Of a DNA stretch of 64,000 nucleotides, positions 17,145-25,236 are shown in pieces. The notes under the pieces are model-generated. The model was not told the DNA's origin. It saw only the letters and a list, made by a program, of their open reading frames with translations, and did not search any database. Origin of the DNA: a bacterium (GTDB taxonomy: Bacteria > Bdellovibrionota > Bdellovibrionia > Bdellovibrionales > Bdellovibrionaceae); NCBI GenBank assembly GCA_019752925.1, contig JAIELP010000001.1:241073-305072 (forward strand), in the 5' to 3' direction. The stretch's first letter is position 1, and the number at the start of each line of letters is the position of its first letter. The position numbers and the translations under genes were made by a program.

Positions 17145-18140
17145 ATGAAAAAGGACCCGAAACACAGGCCTATATTAGTCTTAGATGAAGACCCGCAAAC
17201 ATTGGAATTACTGATGGAACCCTTGCGTTGGGAAGGTTATGACGTGCGCGGTTTAACATCGCCCAGTGAAGCCAGTGAATTTCTTAATTATTGGAAGCCA
17301 CAGATGATTATTGTGGATCCTGATTTTGCAAGCTCTGATGGACTGGAATATTTAAACTCATTACAGGGGCACCTAGAAACAACTTCATTAATTGTCATTT
17401 CATCAAACTCAGCCACAGATCGTATTACACAATGTTTAGATTTGGGTGCCAGTGATTATATAATTTCGCCATTTGTTCCTCTGGAATTCTTAGCTCGTGT
17501 TCGTGCCCAATTGAGATACAGAGATGCCCGTGAAGAATTAATTTCTGCTAATCAAAAATTGCTTGAGCTAGTTGAAATTGATGACCTGACCGGTTTATTT
17601 AATATGCGTTCAATTTATCAAAAATTAGAATTTGAAATGGAACGTGGAAAAAGATTTAATCGCCCAGTAACGGTAGTGATGATCGATATGGACAAATTTA
17701 AATTAGTAAATGATGGTCATGATCATTTGTTTGGTAGTTATATTTTATCTGAAGTGGGTAAAATCATTAAGATGTCTACGCGTACAGTGGATATACCCGC
17801 CCGTTATGGCGGAGATGAGTTTTTAATTCTGCTGTCAGAAACTCCTTTAGCAGGAGTGGAGATGTTCTGCGAACGCTTGCGTAAAAGAGTAGAGCAAATG
17901 ACATTTGTGCAAGGTGAAGACAGTATCAATTTAACCTTGTCTATAGGTTTTGCTACAACTCAGCCGGGCGAGAATTTGGTTCCTAAAGAGCTTGTAAGGC
18001 GTGCAGATATGGCGCTTTACGAAGCTAAGCGTTTAGGACGTAACCGTGTGGTGAGCTTTGATATCAATACTCAGTCGGATAGACGTATTGAAAAGTCTGC
18101 AGTGATCAGCATTTTCGAGAAAAAAAGAAAGACAGCTTAG
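17145..18140 (+). CDS. response regulator with diguanylate cyclase (GGDEF) output
   Basis: Makes the second messenger c-di-GMP from two GTP, under control of a receiver domain. The receiver (residues 8-125) has the acidic pair DED (14-16) and a phospho-acceptor Asp58. The conserved lysine before PF is replaced by Ser108, so phosphorylation control may be altered. The cyclase domain (145-320) has an intact GGDEF at 222-226 and an inhibitory site RxxD (213-216) exactly five residues before it, so product feedback is expected. It lies downstream of a sigma-28-like promoter, 27 bases before trmB, and a PilZ receptor gene lies 5 kb away. In Bdellovibrio, c-di-GMP controls predatory versus free growth. 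Confidence 0.9.
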   Translation: MKKDPKHRPILVLDEDPQTLELLMEPLRWEGYDVRGLTSPSEASEFLNYWKPQMIIVDPDFASSDGLEYLNSLQGHLETTSLIVISSNSATDRITQCLDLGASDYIISPFVPLEFLARVRAQLRYRDAREELISANQKLLELVEIDDLTGLFNMRSIYQKLEFEMERGKRFNRPVTVVMIDMDKFKLVNDGHDHLFGSYILSEVGKIIKMSTRTVDIPARYGGDEFLILLSETPLAGVEMFCERLRKRVEQMTFVQGEDSINLTLSIGFATTQPGENLVPKELVRRADMALYEAKRLGRNRVVSFDINTQSDRRIEKSAVISIFEKKRKTA

Positions 18141-18167
18141 TAAATTAATGGCATATCCTCTGTTGCC

Positions 18168-18872
18168 ATGGAAAACTCCGAACAACGACGTCCGCGTATC
18201 AATTTAACACGTACATTACCCAAGCAAAACGCTTATACATTGGCTCTGGACAACGAATACCGTGAATACGCATTCAATGAGGAGCGCGCCCCTTTAAACA
18301 AAGGGAAGTGGCGTTCTGAGGTGTTTAAATGTGATGATTCAAAGCCAGTGGATGTGGAAGTGGGGACGGGTGCTGGAATGCACTTTGCCCATTACGCCAA
18401 TAAACATCCGAATCGCAATGTGGTGGGCTTAGAACTCAAGTACAAACCTCTGATTCAGTCTATACGTCGTGCCCAGGCATTAGGCGCAAGAAACTCAGCT
18501 ATTTGTCGCTATCATGCTTTCAACATAGATCTGCTGTTTGAAAAAAATGAGATCAATAATATCTTTATACATTTCCCGGACCCTTGGGTCACTCCGCGCA
18601 AGCCTAAAAATCGTGTCGTAAACCGCAACATTCTCGATGCCTTGTACGATATGCAAAGAGAAGGTAGTTTTCTAGAGTTTAAAACCGATTCCCGTGAATA
18701 TTTTTTGTGGGCTTTGGATGAAATTAAAGAGAGCAAGTACAAAGTAGAATTTCAAACTTTGAATCTTTACCAAGAGGGTGGAAAGTACTTTGAGCAGAAC
18801 TTTCAAACCACATTTGAAAAAATCTTTACCCGTCAGGGTATTGAAATCAATTATATTAAATTACTAAAATAA
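18168..18872 (+). CDS. trmB: tRNA (guanine-N7-)-methyltransferase
   Basis: Methylates G46 in the variable loop of tRNAs using S-adenosylmethionine. The 234-residue protein has the Rossmann SAM motif DVEVGTGAGMHFAHYA, then VVGLELKYKP, and the TrmB hallmark FIHFPDPWVTPRKPKNRVV. FKTDSREYF near the C-terminus is the family's last conserved block. ATG at 18168 has no clear ribosome binding site. It follows the diguanylate cyclase gene by 27 bases and could be co-transcribed with it. Confidence 0.92.
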   Translation: MENSEQRRPRINLTRTLPKQNAYTLALDNEYREYAFNEERAPLNKGKWRSEVFKCDDSKPVDVEVGTGAGMHFAHYANKHPNRNVVGLELKYKPLIQSIRRAQALGARNSAICRYHAFNIDLLFEKNEINNIFIHFPDPWVTPRKPKNRVVNRNILDALYDMQREGSFLEFKTDSREYFLWALDEIKESKYKVEFQTLNLYQEGGKYFEQNFQTTFEKIFTRQGIEINYIKLLK

Positions 18873-18891
18873 TTTTTAAGCACAAAAAAAC

Positions 18892-18916
18892 AAGGGCAGA
18901 GAGTGACTCTGCCCTT
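18892..18916 (-). terminator. rho-independent terminator
   Basis: AAGGGCAGAG and CTCTGCCCTT form a perfect 10-bp stem around a five-base loop. On the minus strand it is followed by GTTTTTTTG. It therefore ends minus-strand transcription from the candidate small RNA or from the trxB operon. Confidence 0.8.
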
Positions 18917-19049
18917 CGGTGAATTGTCGAAAACTCCGCCCCTACAACAGAGAGAACTTTTTACCAAGCACCACTACGCTGATAGTGAGACCCACGGAGA
19001 TAACATACTCAAACGTACAAATTTATTGAGTGTTATTTCCATGGATCCG

Positions 19050-19065
19050 CGTTAGTTAACTAACG
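19050..19065. promoter_or_regulatory. perfect 16-base palindrome CGTTAGTTAACTAACG
   Basis: A fully symmetric site with no spacer. It could be an operator for a dimeric regulator or a hairpin near the 5' end of the candidate small RNA. Confidence 0.4.
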
Positions 19066-19205
19066 GCAAAAACATAAAAAAAGTTAAGCGTAAGTTTGAA
19101 AAAAAATATGTTTAAATCTGACTGTTAGTCAATATGAGAAGTTGTTAAGGATCACCAAAATTAGAATAAAATTTGGGTTAAAAGCTTGTAAAGAAGTTGT
19201 TAAAA

Positions 19206-19703
19206 TTACTTCGAGTCACTCAACAATTTTGAGATTACCGTTTTAAGCTTTTCAATATCGAAAGGTTTTTTTATGTAATCTGCAGCACCCACTGCGCGCG
19301 CTTTATCGAAGTCTTCCTGCTCTGCTTGTGCAGACAGAAATACCAGAGGTAATTTTTTAAGATCTTGATGCTGTTTCATCATTTCGGCTAACTCGAAACC
19401 GTTAATCCAAGGTAGTCCGATGTCCATTAGGATTAAGTGAAGATCTTTTTCTTCATCCAAAACAGCAGTGAGCTCAGCTGAGTCTGCTGCTAAAAGAGTA
19501 GAGTAGCCCTCGGCTTCTAAAATTCTTTTTAAAGACAATCTTTGTGTTTCATCGTCTTCGATTACCAGAATGTTTTTAGGATTCATTTTTTTATGAGCCC
19601 CGCGAAACTCATCTAAGCTCACAACAGGCTGTTCAGACATGCGCTGCTTAGTTAGTTTTTCGATTTTATTGATTAGATCGCTGGTAATAAATTTTTTAGC
19701 CAT
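19206..19703 (-). CDS. single-domain response regulator with N-terminal extension
   Basis: A 165-residue protein made of a helical 40-residue extension and a complete receiver domain: acidic pair near residues 50-51 (VIEDDE), phospho-acceptor Asp94 (LMDIGLP), conserved Ser (FLSAQ) and Lys (YIKKPF). There is no output domain, so it probably acts by protein contact, like CheY or a phosphorelay intermediate. No histidine kinase gene is nearby. Its ATG overlaps the trxB stop in a TAATG arrangement, so translation is likely coupled to trxB. Pairing with thioredoxin reductase could mean a shared redox or growth-phase promoter, but the link may be chance. Confidence 0.85.
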   Translation of the reverse strand: MAKKFITSDLINKIEKLTKQRMSEQPVVSLDEFRGAHKKMNPKNILVIEDDETQRLSLKRILEAEGYSTLLAADSAELTAVLDEEKDLHLILMDIGLPWINGFELAEMMKQHQDLKKLPLVFLSAQAEQEDFDKARAVGAADYIKKPFDIEKLKTVISKLLSDSK

Positions 19704-20644
19704 TAGTGTGCCTCATTTGCTTCAAGCCAGCGTTCAGAATCAATTGCCGCCATACAGCCGGTGCCAGCAGCTGTGATCGCTTGACGATAAATAGGATCTT
19801 GTACGTCGCCGGCGGCGAATACGCCTTCAATGTTTGTGTATGTAGTGCCTGGCTTGGTTTTAAGATAACCGGCTTCGTTCATATCGAGCATGCCGTTAAA
19901 TAATTTTGTGTTAGGTTGATGCCCGATAGCGATGAATAAACCTTGAATAGGTTTTTCAAACACTTCGTTAGTTTTTGTATTTTTAAGTTTAAGTGCATTT
20001 ACAGATTTGCCGTCGCCAAGAACTTCTTCAACCGTTGTATTCATTACGAATTCGATTTTTGGATTTTTACGAGCGCGATCTAGCATAATTTTAGAAGCGC
20101 GAAAATTTTCTGATCTGTGCATCAAGTAAACTTTGCTTGCAAAGCGAGTTAGGAAGTTAGCTTCTTCCATTGCCGTATCACCTCCGCCTACAACAGCTAC
20201 TTCTACATTTCTGAAGAAAGCTCCGTCGCAAGTAGCGCAGGCTGAAACTCCACGGCTCATATATTGTTTTTCGCTAGGTAAGCCTAAAAGCTTAGCGCTG
20301 GCTCCAGTGGAGATAATAACTGTTTTAGCTTGGTGCAAATCATTTCCTATCCATACTTTGAATGGACGGCTGCTGAAATCAACTTTTGTTACATTACGGG
20401 TAATAAAACGTGTACCGAATCTTTCAGCTTGTTTTCTCATGATGGCTATGAGTTCAGGGCCGGTAATGCCGTGATCAAAACCTGGATAGTTTTCAACTTC
20501 AGTTGTAATCATCAGCTGACCGCCGGCCTCTTCGCCTTCAATCATCAGCGGTTCTAAGCGCGCGCGTGAAGAATAAATTGCTGAAGTTAATCCAGCAGGA
20601 CCTGAGCCAATAATGATTACATTTTCAATTTTTTGATCTGACAT
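19703..20644 (-). CDS. trxB: thioredoxin reductase
   Basis: An FAD enzyme that passes electrons from NADPH to thioredoxin. The product of 313 residues has the FAD motif GSGPAG (13-18), EGEEAGGQL, the redox-active CATC (136-139), the NADPH motif GGGDTAMEEA, and the C-terminal GVFAAGDVQDP. The length is typical. ATG at 20644 is preferred over TTG at 20677, because AGGGTG lies upstream of it and the family starts right before the first beta strand. The stop overlaps the start of the response regulator gene by one base. Confidence 0.95.
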   Translation of the reverse strand: MSDQKIENVIIIGSGPAGLTSAIYSSRARLEPLMIEGEEAGGQLMITTEVENYPGFDHGITGPELIAIMRKQAERFGTRFITRNVTKVDFSSRPFKVWIGNDLHQAKTVIISTGASAKLLGLPSEKQYMSRGVSACATCDGAFFRNVEVAVVGGGDTAMEEANFLTRFASKVYLMHRSENFRASKIMLDRARKNPKIEFVMNTTVEEVLGDGKSVNALKLKNTKTNEVFEKPIQGLFIAIGHQPNTKLFNGMLDMNEAGYLKTKPGTTYTNIEGVFAAGDVQDPIYRQAITAAGTGCMAAIDSERWLEANEAH

Positions 20645-20854
20645 AATGTTCACCCTGTAATTTGCAGATTTTTTCAAATTTATATAAATATAGGGGATCA
20701 GTGCTCAGCGCACAACTAAAGGATTTTTGGCTCTATTGGTTAATCGAGTTTAATTATTTAGCGCAGCCCTAACAGAGCTAATTTGCATATAACCTAAGCG
20801 GAAATGTGGGCTGGACTAGCCTAAACAGCCATGAGCTTTTAAATTTGCGCCAGT

Positions 20855-20860
20855 TATAAT
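20855..20860 (+). promoter_or_regulatory. -10 box TATAAT of the ferredoxin gene
   Basis: A perfect TATAAT ends 12 bases before the ATG at 20873, so transcription would start about 5-6 bases before the gene. No Shine-Dalgarno sequence is present. The -35 region is weak. Confidence 0.45.
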
Positions 20861-20872
20861 AATCTTTAACCA

Positions 20873-21151
20873 ATGCCTAAAATAAACATTCCACAAAGAC
20901 AATTGACTATTGAGGTTAAGGCCGGAAGTAATCTGATGAATAGCTTGCTGGAAGCAGGTTTGCCAGTGGCCTCGTCGTGCCATGGAGACGGGGTTTGTAG
21001 TATGTGTCGGGTTAAAGTTACCGGCGAAGTAGTGGCACCTGCCAATTATGAAGCCGAAGCACTTAAAAGAAATAAATGTGAACCTGATGAGCGACTTAGT
21101 TGTCAGATAGAAGTTCATTCAGATGTGAGTGTAGCTACTAAATATTGGTAG
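20873..21151 (+). CDS. [2Fe-2S] ferredoxin
   Basis: A 92-residue electron carrier of the plant/adrenodoxin type. The cluster ligands are Cys36, Cys42, Cys45 (SSCHGDGVCSMC) and Cys77 (RLSCQ), the C-x5-C-x2-C spacing of this fold. A further Cys69 lies outside the ligand set. The N-terminus gives the beta strands before the cluster loop. No partner reductase is adjacent, so the redox partner is open. The gene has a TATAAT box very close to the start and no ribosome binding site. A strong bidirectional terminator follows. Confidence 0.88.
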   Translation: MPKINIPQRQLTIEVKAGSNLMNSLLEAGLPVASSCHGDGVCSMCRVKVTGEVVAPANYEAEALKRNKCEPDERLSCQIEVHSDVSVATKYW

Positions 21152-21158
21152 CCTTGCA

Positions 21159-21193
21159 AAATAAAAAAGGCCCTGTTAAGGCCTTTTTTATTT
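21159..21193. terminator. strong bidirectional terminator
   Basis: AAATAAAAAAGGCC and GGCCTTTTTTATTT form a perfect 14-bp stem around a seven-base loop. It serves the ferredoxin gene on the plus strand and the lipoprotein gene on the minus strand. Confidence 0.9.
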
Positions 21194-21214
21194 GTATTGC
21201 AACTGAAATGTTTA

Positions 21215-22483
21215 TCAATCGCCGACAGTCATCGAGCTAATACATTTAGTAAATGAGCTTCTCTCAAGAAAAGGTTTATTACTTTGTCGAACCAGAGTTA
21301 ACTTAGGTGTGCCCGATGCAGTTAAATCAAGAGTGAATTTTTCAACTTTGTAACCATAAGATTGCGTAAGCTGATTTGTTACACCTGGTTGGCTGGCAGT
21401 AGCAACATACAATGAATTGTCTGATGAGTCGTAAGCCATTGCGGAAATACCGAATGCAATTGAAGAATCTCTGTAAAGAATTGTTCCGCCGGCAGAGGTG
21501 TCGAGAGAGGCTGCTGTAGCTGTTTGGTTTACCGTGTACATAATAATACCATGATTGAATTCGGTACTGTTAGACATATCTGCAGATGTAGGGCCAGAGT
21601 ACGCAACAAGTAATTTACCTGTAGTTTGAGGTGAAGAAGCATCTGGGATATACACCATTGCAGTAGGGTTAGCTGATGTTGTATTGTCCATACTTGCTGG
21701 ACCCGTTAAAGTGGCGTCGTTTGAAATAGCTATTGAGTTTACCGGGTAGCCGTTATGACAATCGGCCACAACGTTATAACCATCTTTATTAACAATACCA
21801 ATTCTGTTTGTTGCCGCTGTAGTACCGCTGTGAGCAAAAATAATTTTACCTGCGCTAGCACCTGTTGTAGGTGTTGTTGTTGCGAGCGCACTCATGAAGG
21901 TTGTTGAGGTACCACAAGTACCACCAGGACCATTTACGTAGGCATTGGCACCGCTCTGAATACGTACACCTGAAGTATTAAGTTTTTCGATAGCTCGCGT
22001 TTTTGAAAAGAGCACGGTACCATCTGGATTTAAAACCATGCTGCGCGTAATGTCCGCAGATACTTGCGTTAATGCATTAGAGTCAGATGCATAAATTACA
22101 GTATTAAATGGATTAGTTTTTGGGATAGAGAAGATTTTACGATCACCCATATTTGTTGCATTTTCAGCCAACATTAATAAAGTTTGGCCATTGTCGACTA
22201 TACTTTGCGCTCCAGTTTCTGGTGCAAAGAAACCACCTTGATATTCGGCTGCTAAGTCGAATACAACACTATTTGCTTTTGTACTCAAATTAACTTTTGA
22301 AATCATTTTTGATGAGGCTAATGTGCCGAATGTAGTTACGCCCAGACCTGAGTTACATTGTCCAGAAGCGATGTATAGATTTTTTCCTGAAGTAGCCGTT
22401 GTATCTTCTGATTTCTTAGCACAACTAAACACCATTGTTGTTGCGGCTAAAATTGCAATTCTCGAAAAAAGTTTACGTCCCAT
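21215..22483 (-). CDS. lipoprotein, probable beta-propeller-like
   Basis: No named family is recognised. The N-terminus is a lipoprotein signal (MGRKLFSRIAILAATTMVFSC) with lipid attachment expected at Cys21, followed by KK and a Ser/Thr-rich linker. The remaining 400 residues are rich in short beta-strand segments and Gly, Asn, Ser and Thr, with recurring N-x-D-G-T-V-L-F-like turns (LNPDGTVLF, NKDGYNVV, DNSLYVAT). This suggests a beta-propeller or similar repeat fold for binding at the cell surface or periplasm. AGGAG lies ahead of the ATG. A perfect sigma-28 -10 box lies upstream. The strong bidirectional terminator follows. Confidence 0.65.
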   Translation of the reverse strand: MGRKLFSRIAILAATTMVFSCAKKSEDTTATSGKNLYIASGQCNSGLGVTTFGTLASSKMISKVNLSTKANSVVFDLAAEYQGGFFAPETGAQSIVDNGQTLLMLAENATNMGDRKIFSIPKTNPFNTVIYASDSNALTQVSADITRSMVLNPDGTVLFSKTRAIEKLNTSGVRIQSGANAYVNGPGGTCGTSTTFMSALATTTPTTGASAGKIIFAHSGTTAATNRIGIVNKDGYNVVADCHNGYPVNSIAISNDATLTGPASMDNTTSANPTAMVYIPDASSPQTTGKLLVAYSGPTSADMSNSTEFNHGIIMYTVNQTATAASLDTSAGGTILYRDSSIAFGISAMAYDSSDNSLYVATASQPGVTNQLTQSYGYKVEKFTLDLTASGTPKLTLVRQSNKPFLERSSFTKCISSMTVGD

Positions 22484-22537
22484 ATAGTGATTCTCCTAAT
22501 ATTGTTAAATCTCTTAAAACAAATTTCTCCATATGAT

Positions 22538-22545
22538 TTATCGGC
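22538..22545 (-). promoter_or_regulatory. sigma-28-type -10 box upstream of the lipoprotein gene
   Basis: GCCGATAA, identical to the sigma-28 -10 consensus, lies on the minus strand about 55 bases before the lipoprotein ATG. The expected -35 position reads CAAGAAAG, a poor match, so the call rests on the -10 box alone. Confidence 0.4.
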
Positions 22546-22741
22546 TTTTTATCTAACTTTCTTGATGAATATTTACTTTTCTTCATTCGAGGAATCTCAA
22601 AACTGGACTTGTGTACTAATATAAAACGTTTCCATGTAACATAAAAATCACACTCATGTTAAAATATAAGACAGGAGAGAAATAATTGGACTCACCAAAG
22701 GGTGATAACTAATTTAGTATAAAGAAGTTAAGAGGAATTTG

Positions 22742-23362
22742 TTGAGTAAATTGATTTTTATTTTTATTTTTTTTCAGATTTCTTTCGCTTTTGCACTTAG
22801 CAAAAAAGGTGCTTTTCAATCTACAAAAATTGGCTTTATCCAGCAAAATTATACAGGCACAGACAAGCAGTCTTTTTCAAGTGGAAGCCCGGGCTATGGA
22901 GCTGAGCTATCTATTGATAGCGGCGGTCAATACTTCAGATATTTTTTTAAGACCCGCATAATGAATTCAATTGGAAGTCAGAATTTCATTAAAAGCGGAA
23001 CAACTTATTTTTCAAAGTATGATTATACTTCTATTGAGCCTGAGCTTGGTGCCGCATTTTTTCCGGTAGCCCGTAAGGATAAGGGCGTAAATATCTATCT
23101 ATGGGGATTGGGTAATGTAAGTTACAATAATCTTTCAATTGCGTCACCTCCAGCCGGTTCAGGAGTTAACACTAAAGCGCAGGAGTTTGGTACTGGCTAC
23201 GGCGCAGGACTAGGTGTAGAGTTAATTGCATTTACAACCCGCGGTGGTAAAAGATTATTGATCTATAGTGAGGTGGGCTTCAGAGACTCTCGTGCTCCTT
23301 TAGCGGGATTAAATAATTTTGAAATCAGCGGTATGACCGCTTCATTTGGCTTTGGTTTTTAA
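22742..23362 (+). CDS. outer-membrane beta-barrel-like protein
   Basis: Not recognised by name. The 206-residue product starts with a signal peptide (about 18 residues, ending AFA). It then has alternating polar and aromatic strands with many Gly and Tyr, and the sequence ends in the aromatic pattern ASFGFGF, the C-terminal Phe typical of outer-membrane beta-barrels. An eight-stranded barrel would fit the length. The start is TTG at 22742, because AGAGGA (22731-22736) is too close to the TTG at 22739. A small hairpin TCACC-AAAG-GGTGA lies in the leader at 22691-22704. Confidence 0.6.
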   Translation: MSKLIFIFIFFQISFAFALSKKGAFQSTKIGFIQQNYTGTDKQSFSSGSPGYGAELSIDSGGQYFRYFFKTRIMNSIGSQNFIKSGTTYFSKYDYTSIEPELGAAFFPVARKDKGVNIYLWGLGNVSYNNLSIASPPAGSGVNTKAQEFGTGYGAGLGVELIAFTTRGGKRLLIYSEVGFRDSRAPLAGLNNFEISGMTASFGFGF

Positions 23363-23374
23363 TTTAAAACAATT

Positions 23375-24181
23375 TTAGCCAGTTTTCTTGGATTTATTTT
23401 GAAGAGCAATGTAGTCTTCGAGTAAAATCTGCAATGCTTTTTTTTGCAAATCAGTTGGATTGTGATAGTGAATACGTTGAGTTAAACCATTTCCGCCAAC
23501 AGTCGTAGCTTGCAGTTTAACTCGCGATTTTTGTGGATCTTTTGTGTGATTATTAATAACGACAACATCAAATGGAGTGTCGTAATAATCAAATGGAATG
23601 GTGTCTTCCAATAACGAACCTGACAAAGAAATATTTTTTGAACGGCTTCGGAAAGATTTGCCTTTCGGTGAAATTAACAAAATTTCAATTTTTAGCTCAT
23701 GACGTGTTTCGCGTCGGTGCATGGCTTGGCTGATTTTAGAGAAATCCAAATTAGGTTTTTCAATACCTGACCAAGTGATATCATCTCCGTCAAAAGATTT
23801 TCCTTCTGGCTGTTTATCCTGTTTAACAATTCGACTAACAGTTTCTTCAGTTAATTTAATGCTGGAGTAAGATTTGGTATCTTCTTTAGTGCGATACTGA
23901 GTTTGGGTATTTTCAAGAACTTCTTTGATCGTGGCTTTTACAGTTTGTTCTCCGGTCATTGGAATGGGAACAGTAAAAGTAGAAACAAAGTTTTTTTGAT
24001 CGCTTTCAAGATAGGTTTTAAGCGGTTGCCAGCTAGCCCAACCTGCGCTCCAAATCAGAAATCTGGCCACATCTTGAGGTCGCATTTTTAAAATAGCAGT
24101 CTGCGCATCCTCTTGTGAAAAAGGATTGGACTGTGTTTTGGCAAATGTATCATAAAATATCCAAGTAACTTTATTCGACAT
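23375..24181 (-). CDS. PilZ-domain c-di-GMP receptor with GYF_2/DUF4339-like N-terminus
   Basis: Binds c-di-GMP and passes the signal to a partner. The PilZ domain (residues 155-265) has both ligand motifs: RxxxR at 156-160 (RRETR) and N-x-S-x-x-G at 183-188. Residues 4-60 resemble the GYF_2/DUF4339 module (W-x-F-Y near the start, then W-x-x-x-G-W-x-x-W-x-P), thought to bind proteins. The middle region (about 85-150) is polar and probably flexible. It likely reads the c-di-GMP made by the GGDEF protein 5 kb away, though many cyclases may exist. It is convergent with the outer-membrane protein gene and lies downstream of oppF on the same strand. Confidence 0.8.
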   Translation of the reverse strand: MSNKVTWIFYDTFAKTQSNPFSQEDAQTAILKMRPQDVARFLIWSAGWASWQPLKTYLESDQKNFVSTFTVPIPMTGEQTVKATIKEVLENTQTQYRTKEDTKSYSSIKLTEETVSRIVKQDKQPEGKSFDGDDITWSGIEKPNLDFSKISQAMHRRETRHELKIEILLISPKGKSFRSRSKNISLSGSLLEDTIPFDYYDTPFDVVVINNHTKDPQKSRVKLQATTVGGNGLTQRIHYHNPTDLQKKALQILLEDYIALQNKSKKTG

Positions 24182-24252
24182 ACTAAGAATATTTCGGCTG
24201 GATTCCGAGTTTTTTAAAGCCTGATTCAGGTTTTAAATGGAATTTTTGGAGA

Positions 24253-24275
24253 TCTAGACCTAGAGGTCTAGACCT
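24253..24275. repeat. overlapping palindromes at the oppF stop codon
   Basis: TCTAGACCT occurs twice as a direct repeat (24253-24261 and 24267-24275), with the inverted copy AGGTCTAGA (24264-24272) between and overlapping. This makes a 9-2-9 hairpin and a perfect 12-base palindrome. The oppF stop codon (24268-24270) is inside. No T run follows on the minus strand, so simple termination is not obvious. Confidence 0.6.
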
Positions 24276-25236
24276 TTAGACAGCTAACGAAGTGTTGGGC
24301 TGAGGTTTCTTTAAGCTGAGGCACGTTGGTGCGACATGTTTCAGAAGCAATAGGGCACCTTGGATTAAAATGACATCCTGGCGGTGGGTTCAAAGGTGAA
24401 GGAACGTCTCCTGTTAGGATAATTCGTTCAGCTCGAGGTTTTGGATCCGGCACTGGAATGGCAGACAGTAAGGCTTTTGTGTACGGATGCTGAGGATTTT
24501 TATAAAGCTCATCGGCATCAGCCATTTCTACGATTTGCCCAAGATACATAACTGCTACGCGGTGAGAAACGTGTTCAACCACTTTTAAGTCGTGGGCAAT
24601 AAATACGTAAGTTAAACCCAGTTTTTGCTGAAGTTCCATTAACAGATTAATAACCTGAGCTTGGATTGAAACATCTAGTGCTGAAACGGGTTCGTCACAA
24701 ATAATGAGTTCGGGATTTACGGCTAAGGCGCGGGCAATACCAACACGTTGACGTTGTCCACCTGAGAATTCGTGTGGGTAGCGTGTTAGGTGTTCTTTGC
24801 GTAAACCAACAAGGCTAATTAATTCTTGAACTCGATCGGCGCGATCTTTTTCTGATTCGTATAAATTATGAATGATCAGCGGCTCTTCTAAAATTGAACC
24901 AATGGTCATGCGTGGATTTAAAGAAGCGTAAGGGTCCTGAAATATAATTTGCATTTTTTTTCGGAGTTCACGTAACTCAGCTCCTGAAGCTTTTGTGATT
25001 TCCTGATCTTTAAAAAAAACTTTTCCGCTGGTAGGTTCAATTAAGCGTATGAGGCAACGGCCTAAAGTAGATTTTCCGCAGCCGGATTCGCCCACCAGAC
25101 CAAGAGTTTCGCCTTTTTTAATATCAAAAGAAATATTTTGAACAGCCTTAACTGCGGCGATTTCTTTTGAAAAAAGACCGCCATGAATTGGAAAGCGTTT
25201 AACAACATTTTCAGCACGTAAAAGTGATTGGCTCAT
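24268..25236 (-). CDS. oppF: oligopeptide ABC transporter ATPase OppF
   Basis: One of the two ATPases that drive peptide import through OppBC. It has the Walker [10 protein letters not shown], the signature LSGGQ-type [15 protein letters not shown], Walker [13 protein letters not shown] and the switch His (FIAHDLKVV). The C-terminal oligopeptide-ABC extension contains the Cys motif CHFNPRCP-x6-C, typical of OppD/OppF, where some members bind an iron-sulphur cluster. The 322-residue length fits. It overlaps oppD by four bases (ATGA), so the two are translationally coupled. The permease genes lie 13 kb away on the other strand. Confidence 0.92.
   Translation of the reverse strand: MSQSLLRAENVVKRFPIHGGLFSKEIAAVKAVQNISFDIKKGETLGLVGESGCGKSTLGRCLIRLIEPTSGKVFFKDQEITKASGAELRELRKKMQIIFQDPYASLNPRMTIGSILEEPLIIHNLYESEKDRADRVQELISLVGLRKEHLTRYPHEFSGGQRQRVGIARALAVNPELIICDEPVSALDVSIQAQVINLLMELQQKLGLTYVFIAHDLKVVEHVSHRVAVMYLGQIVEMADADELYKNPQHPYTKALLSAIPVPDPKPRAERIILTGDVPSPLNPPPGCHFNPRCPIASETCRTNVPQLKETSAQHFVSCLKV

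Larger units (their letters stand above)
18885..19096 (-). ncRNA. candidate structured small RNA of about 200 bases
   Basis: Within a 333-base gene-free stretch, the minus strand shows a plausible promoter (TTGACT at 19127-19132, TATTTT at 19103-19108, 18-base spacing), four hairpins and a clear rho-independent terminator. The hairpins are the palindrome at 19050-19065, ATAACA/TGTTAT with CTCAA/TTGAG at 19000-19036, CACTA/TAGTG at 18972-18987, and the terminator stem. CTCCG and CGGAG could also close a long stem. No open frame of note is present. The size would suit a 6S-like regulatory RNA, but no consensus was recognised. The alternative is a long 3' untranslated region of the trxB operon. 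Confidence 0.4.

Noticed and set aside
18885..19096. c-di-GMP riboswitch or signal recognition particle RNA in the trxB-trmB gap
   Set aside because: The conserved cores of those RNAs (for example GGAAGG-AAGCAG of the SRP tetraloop region) were not found.
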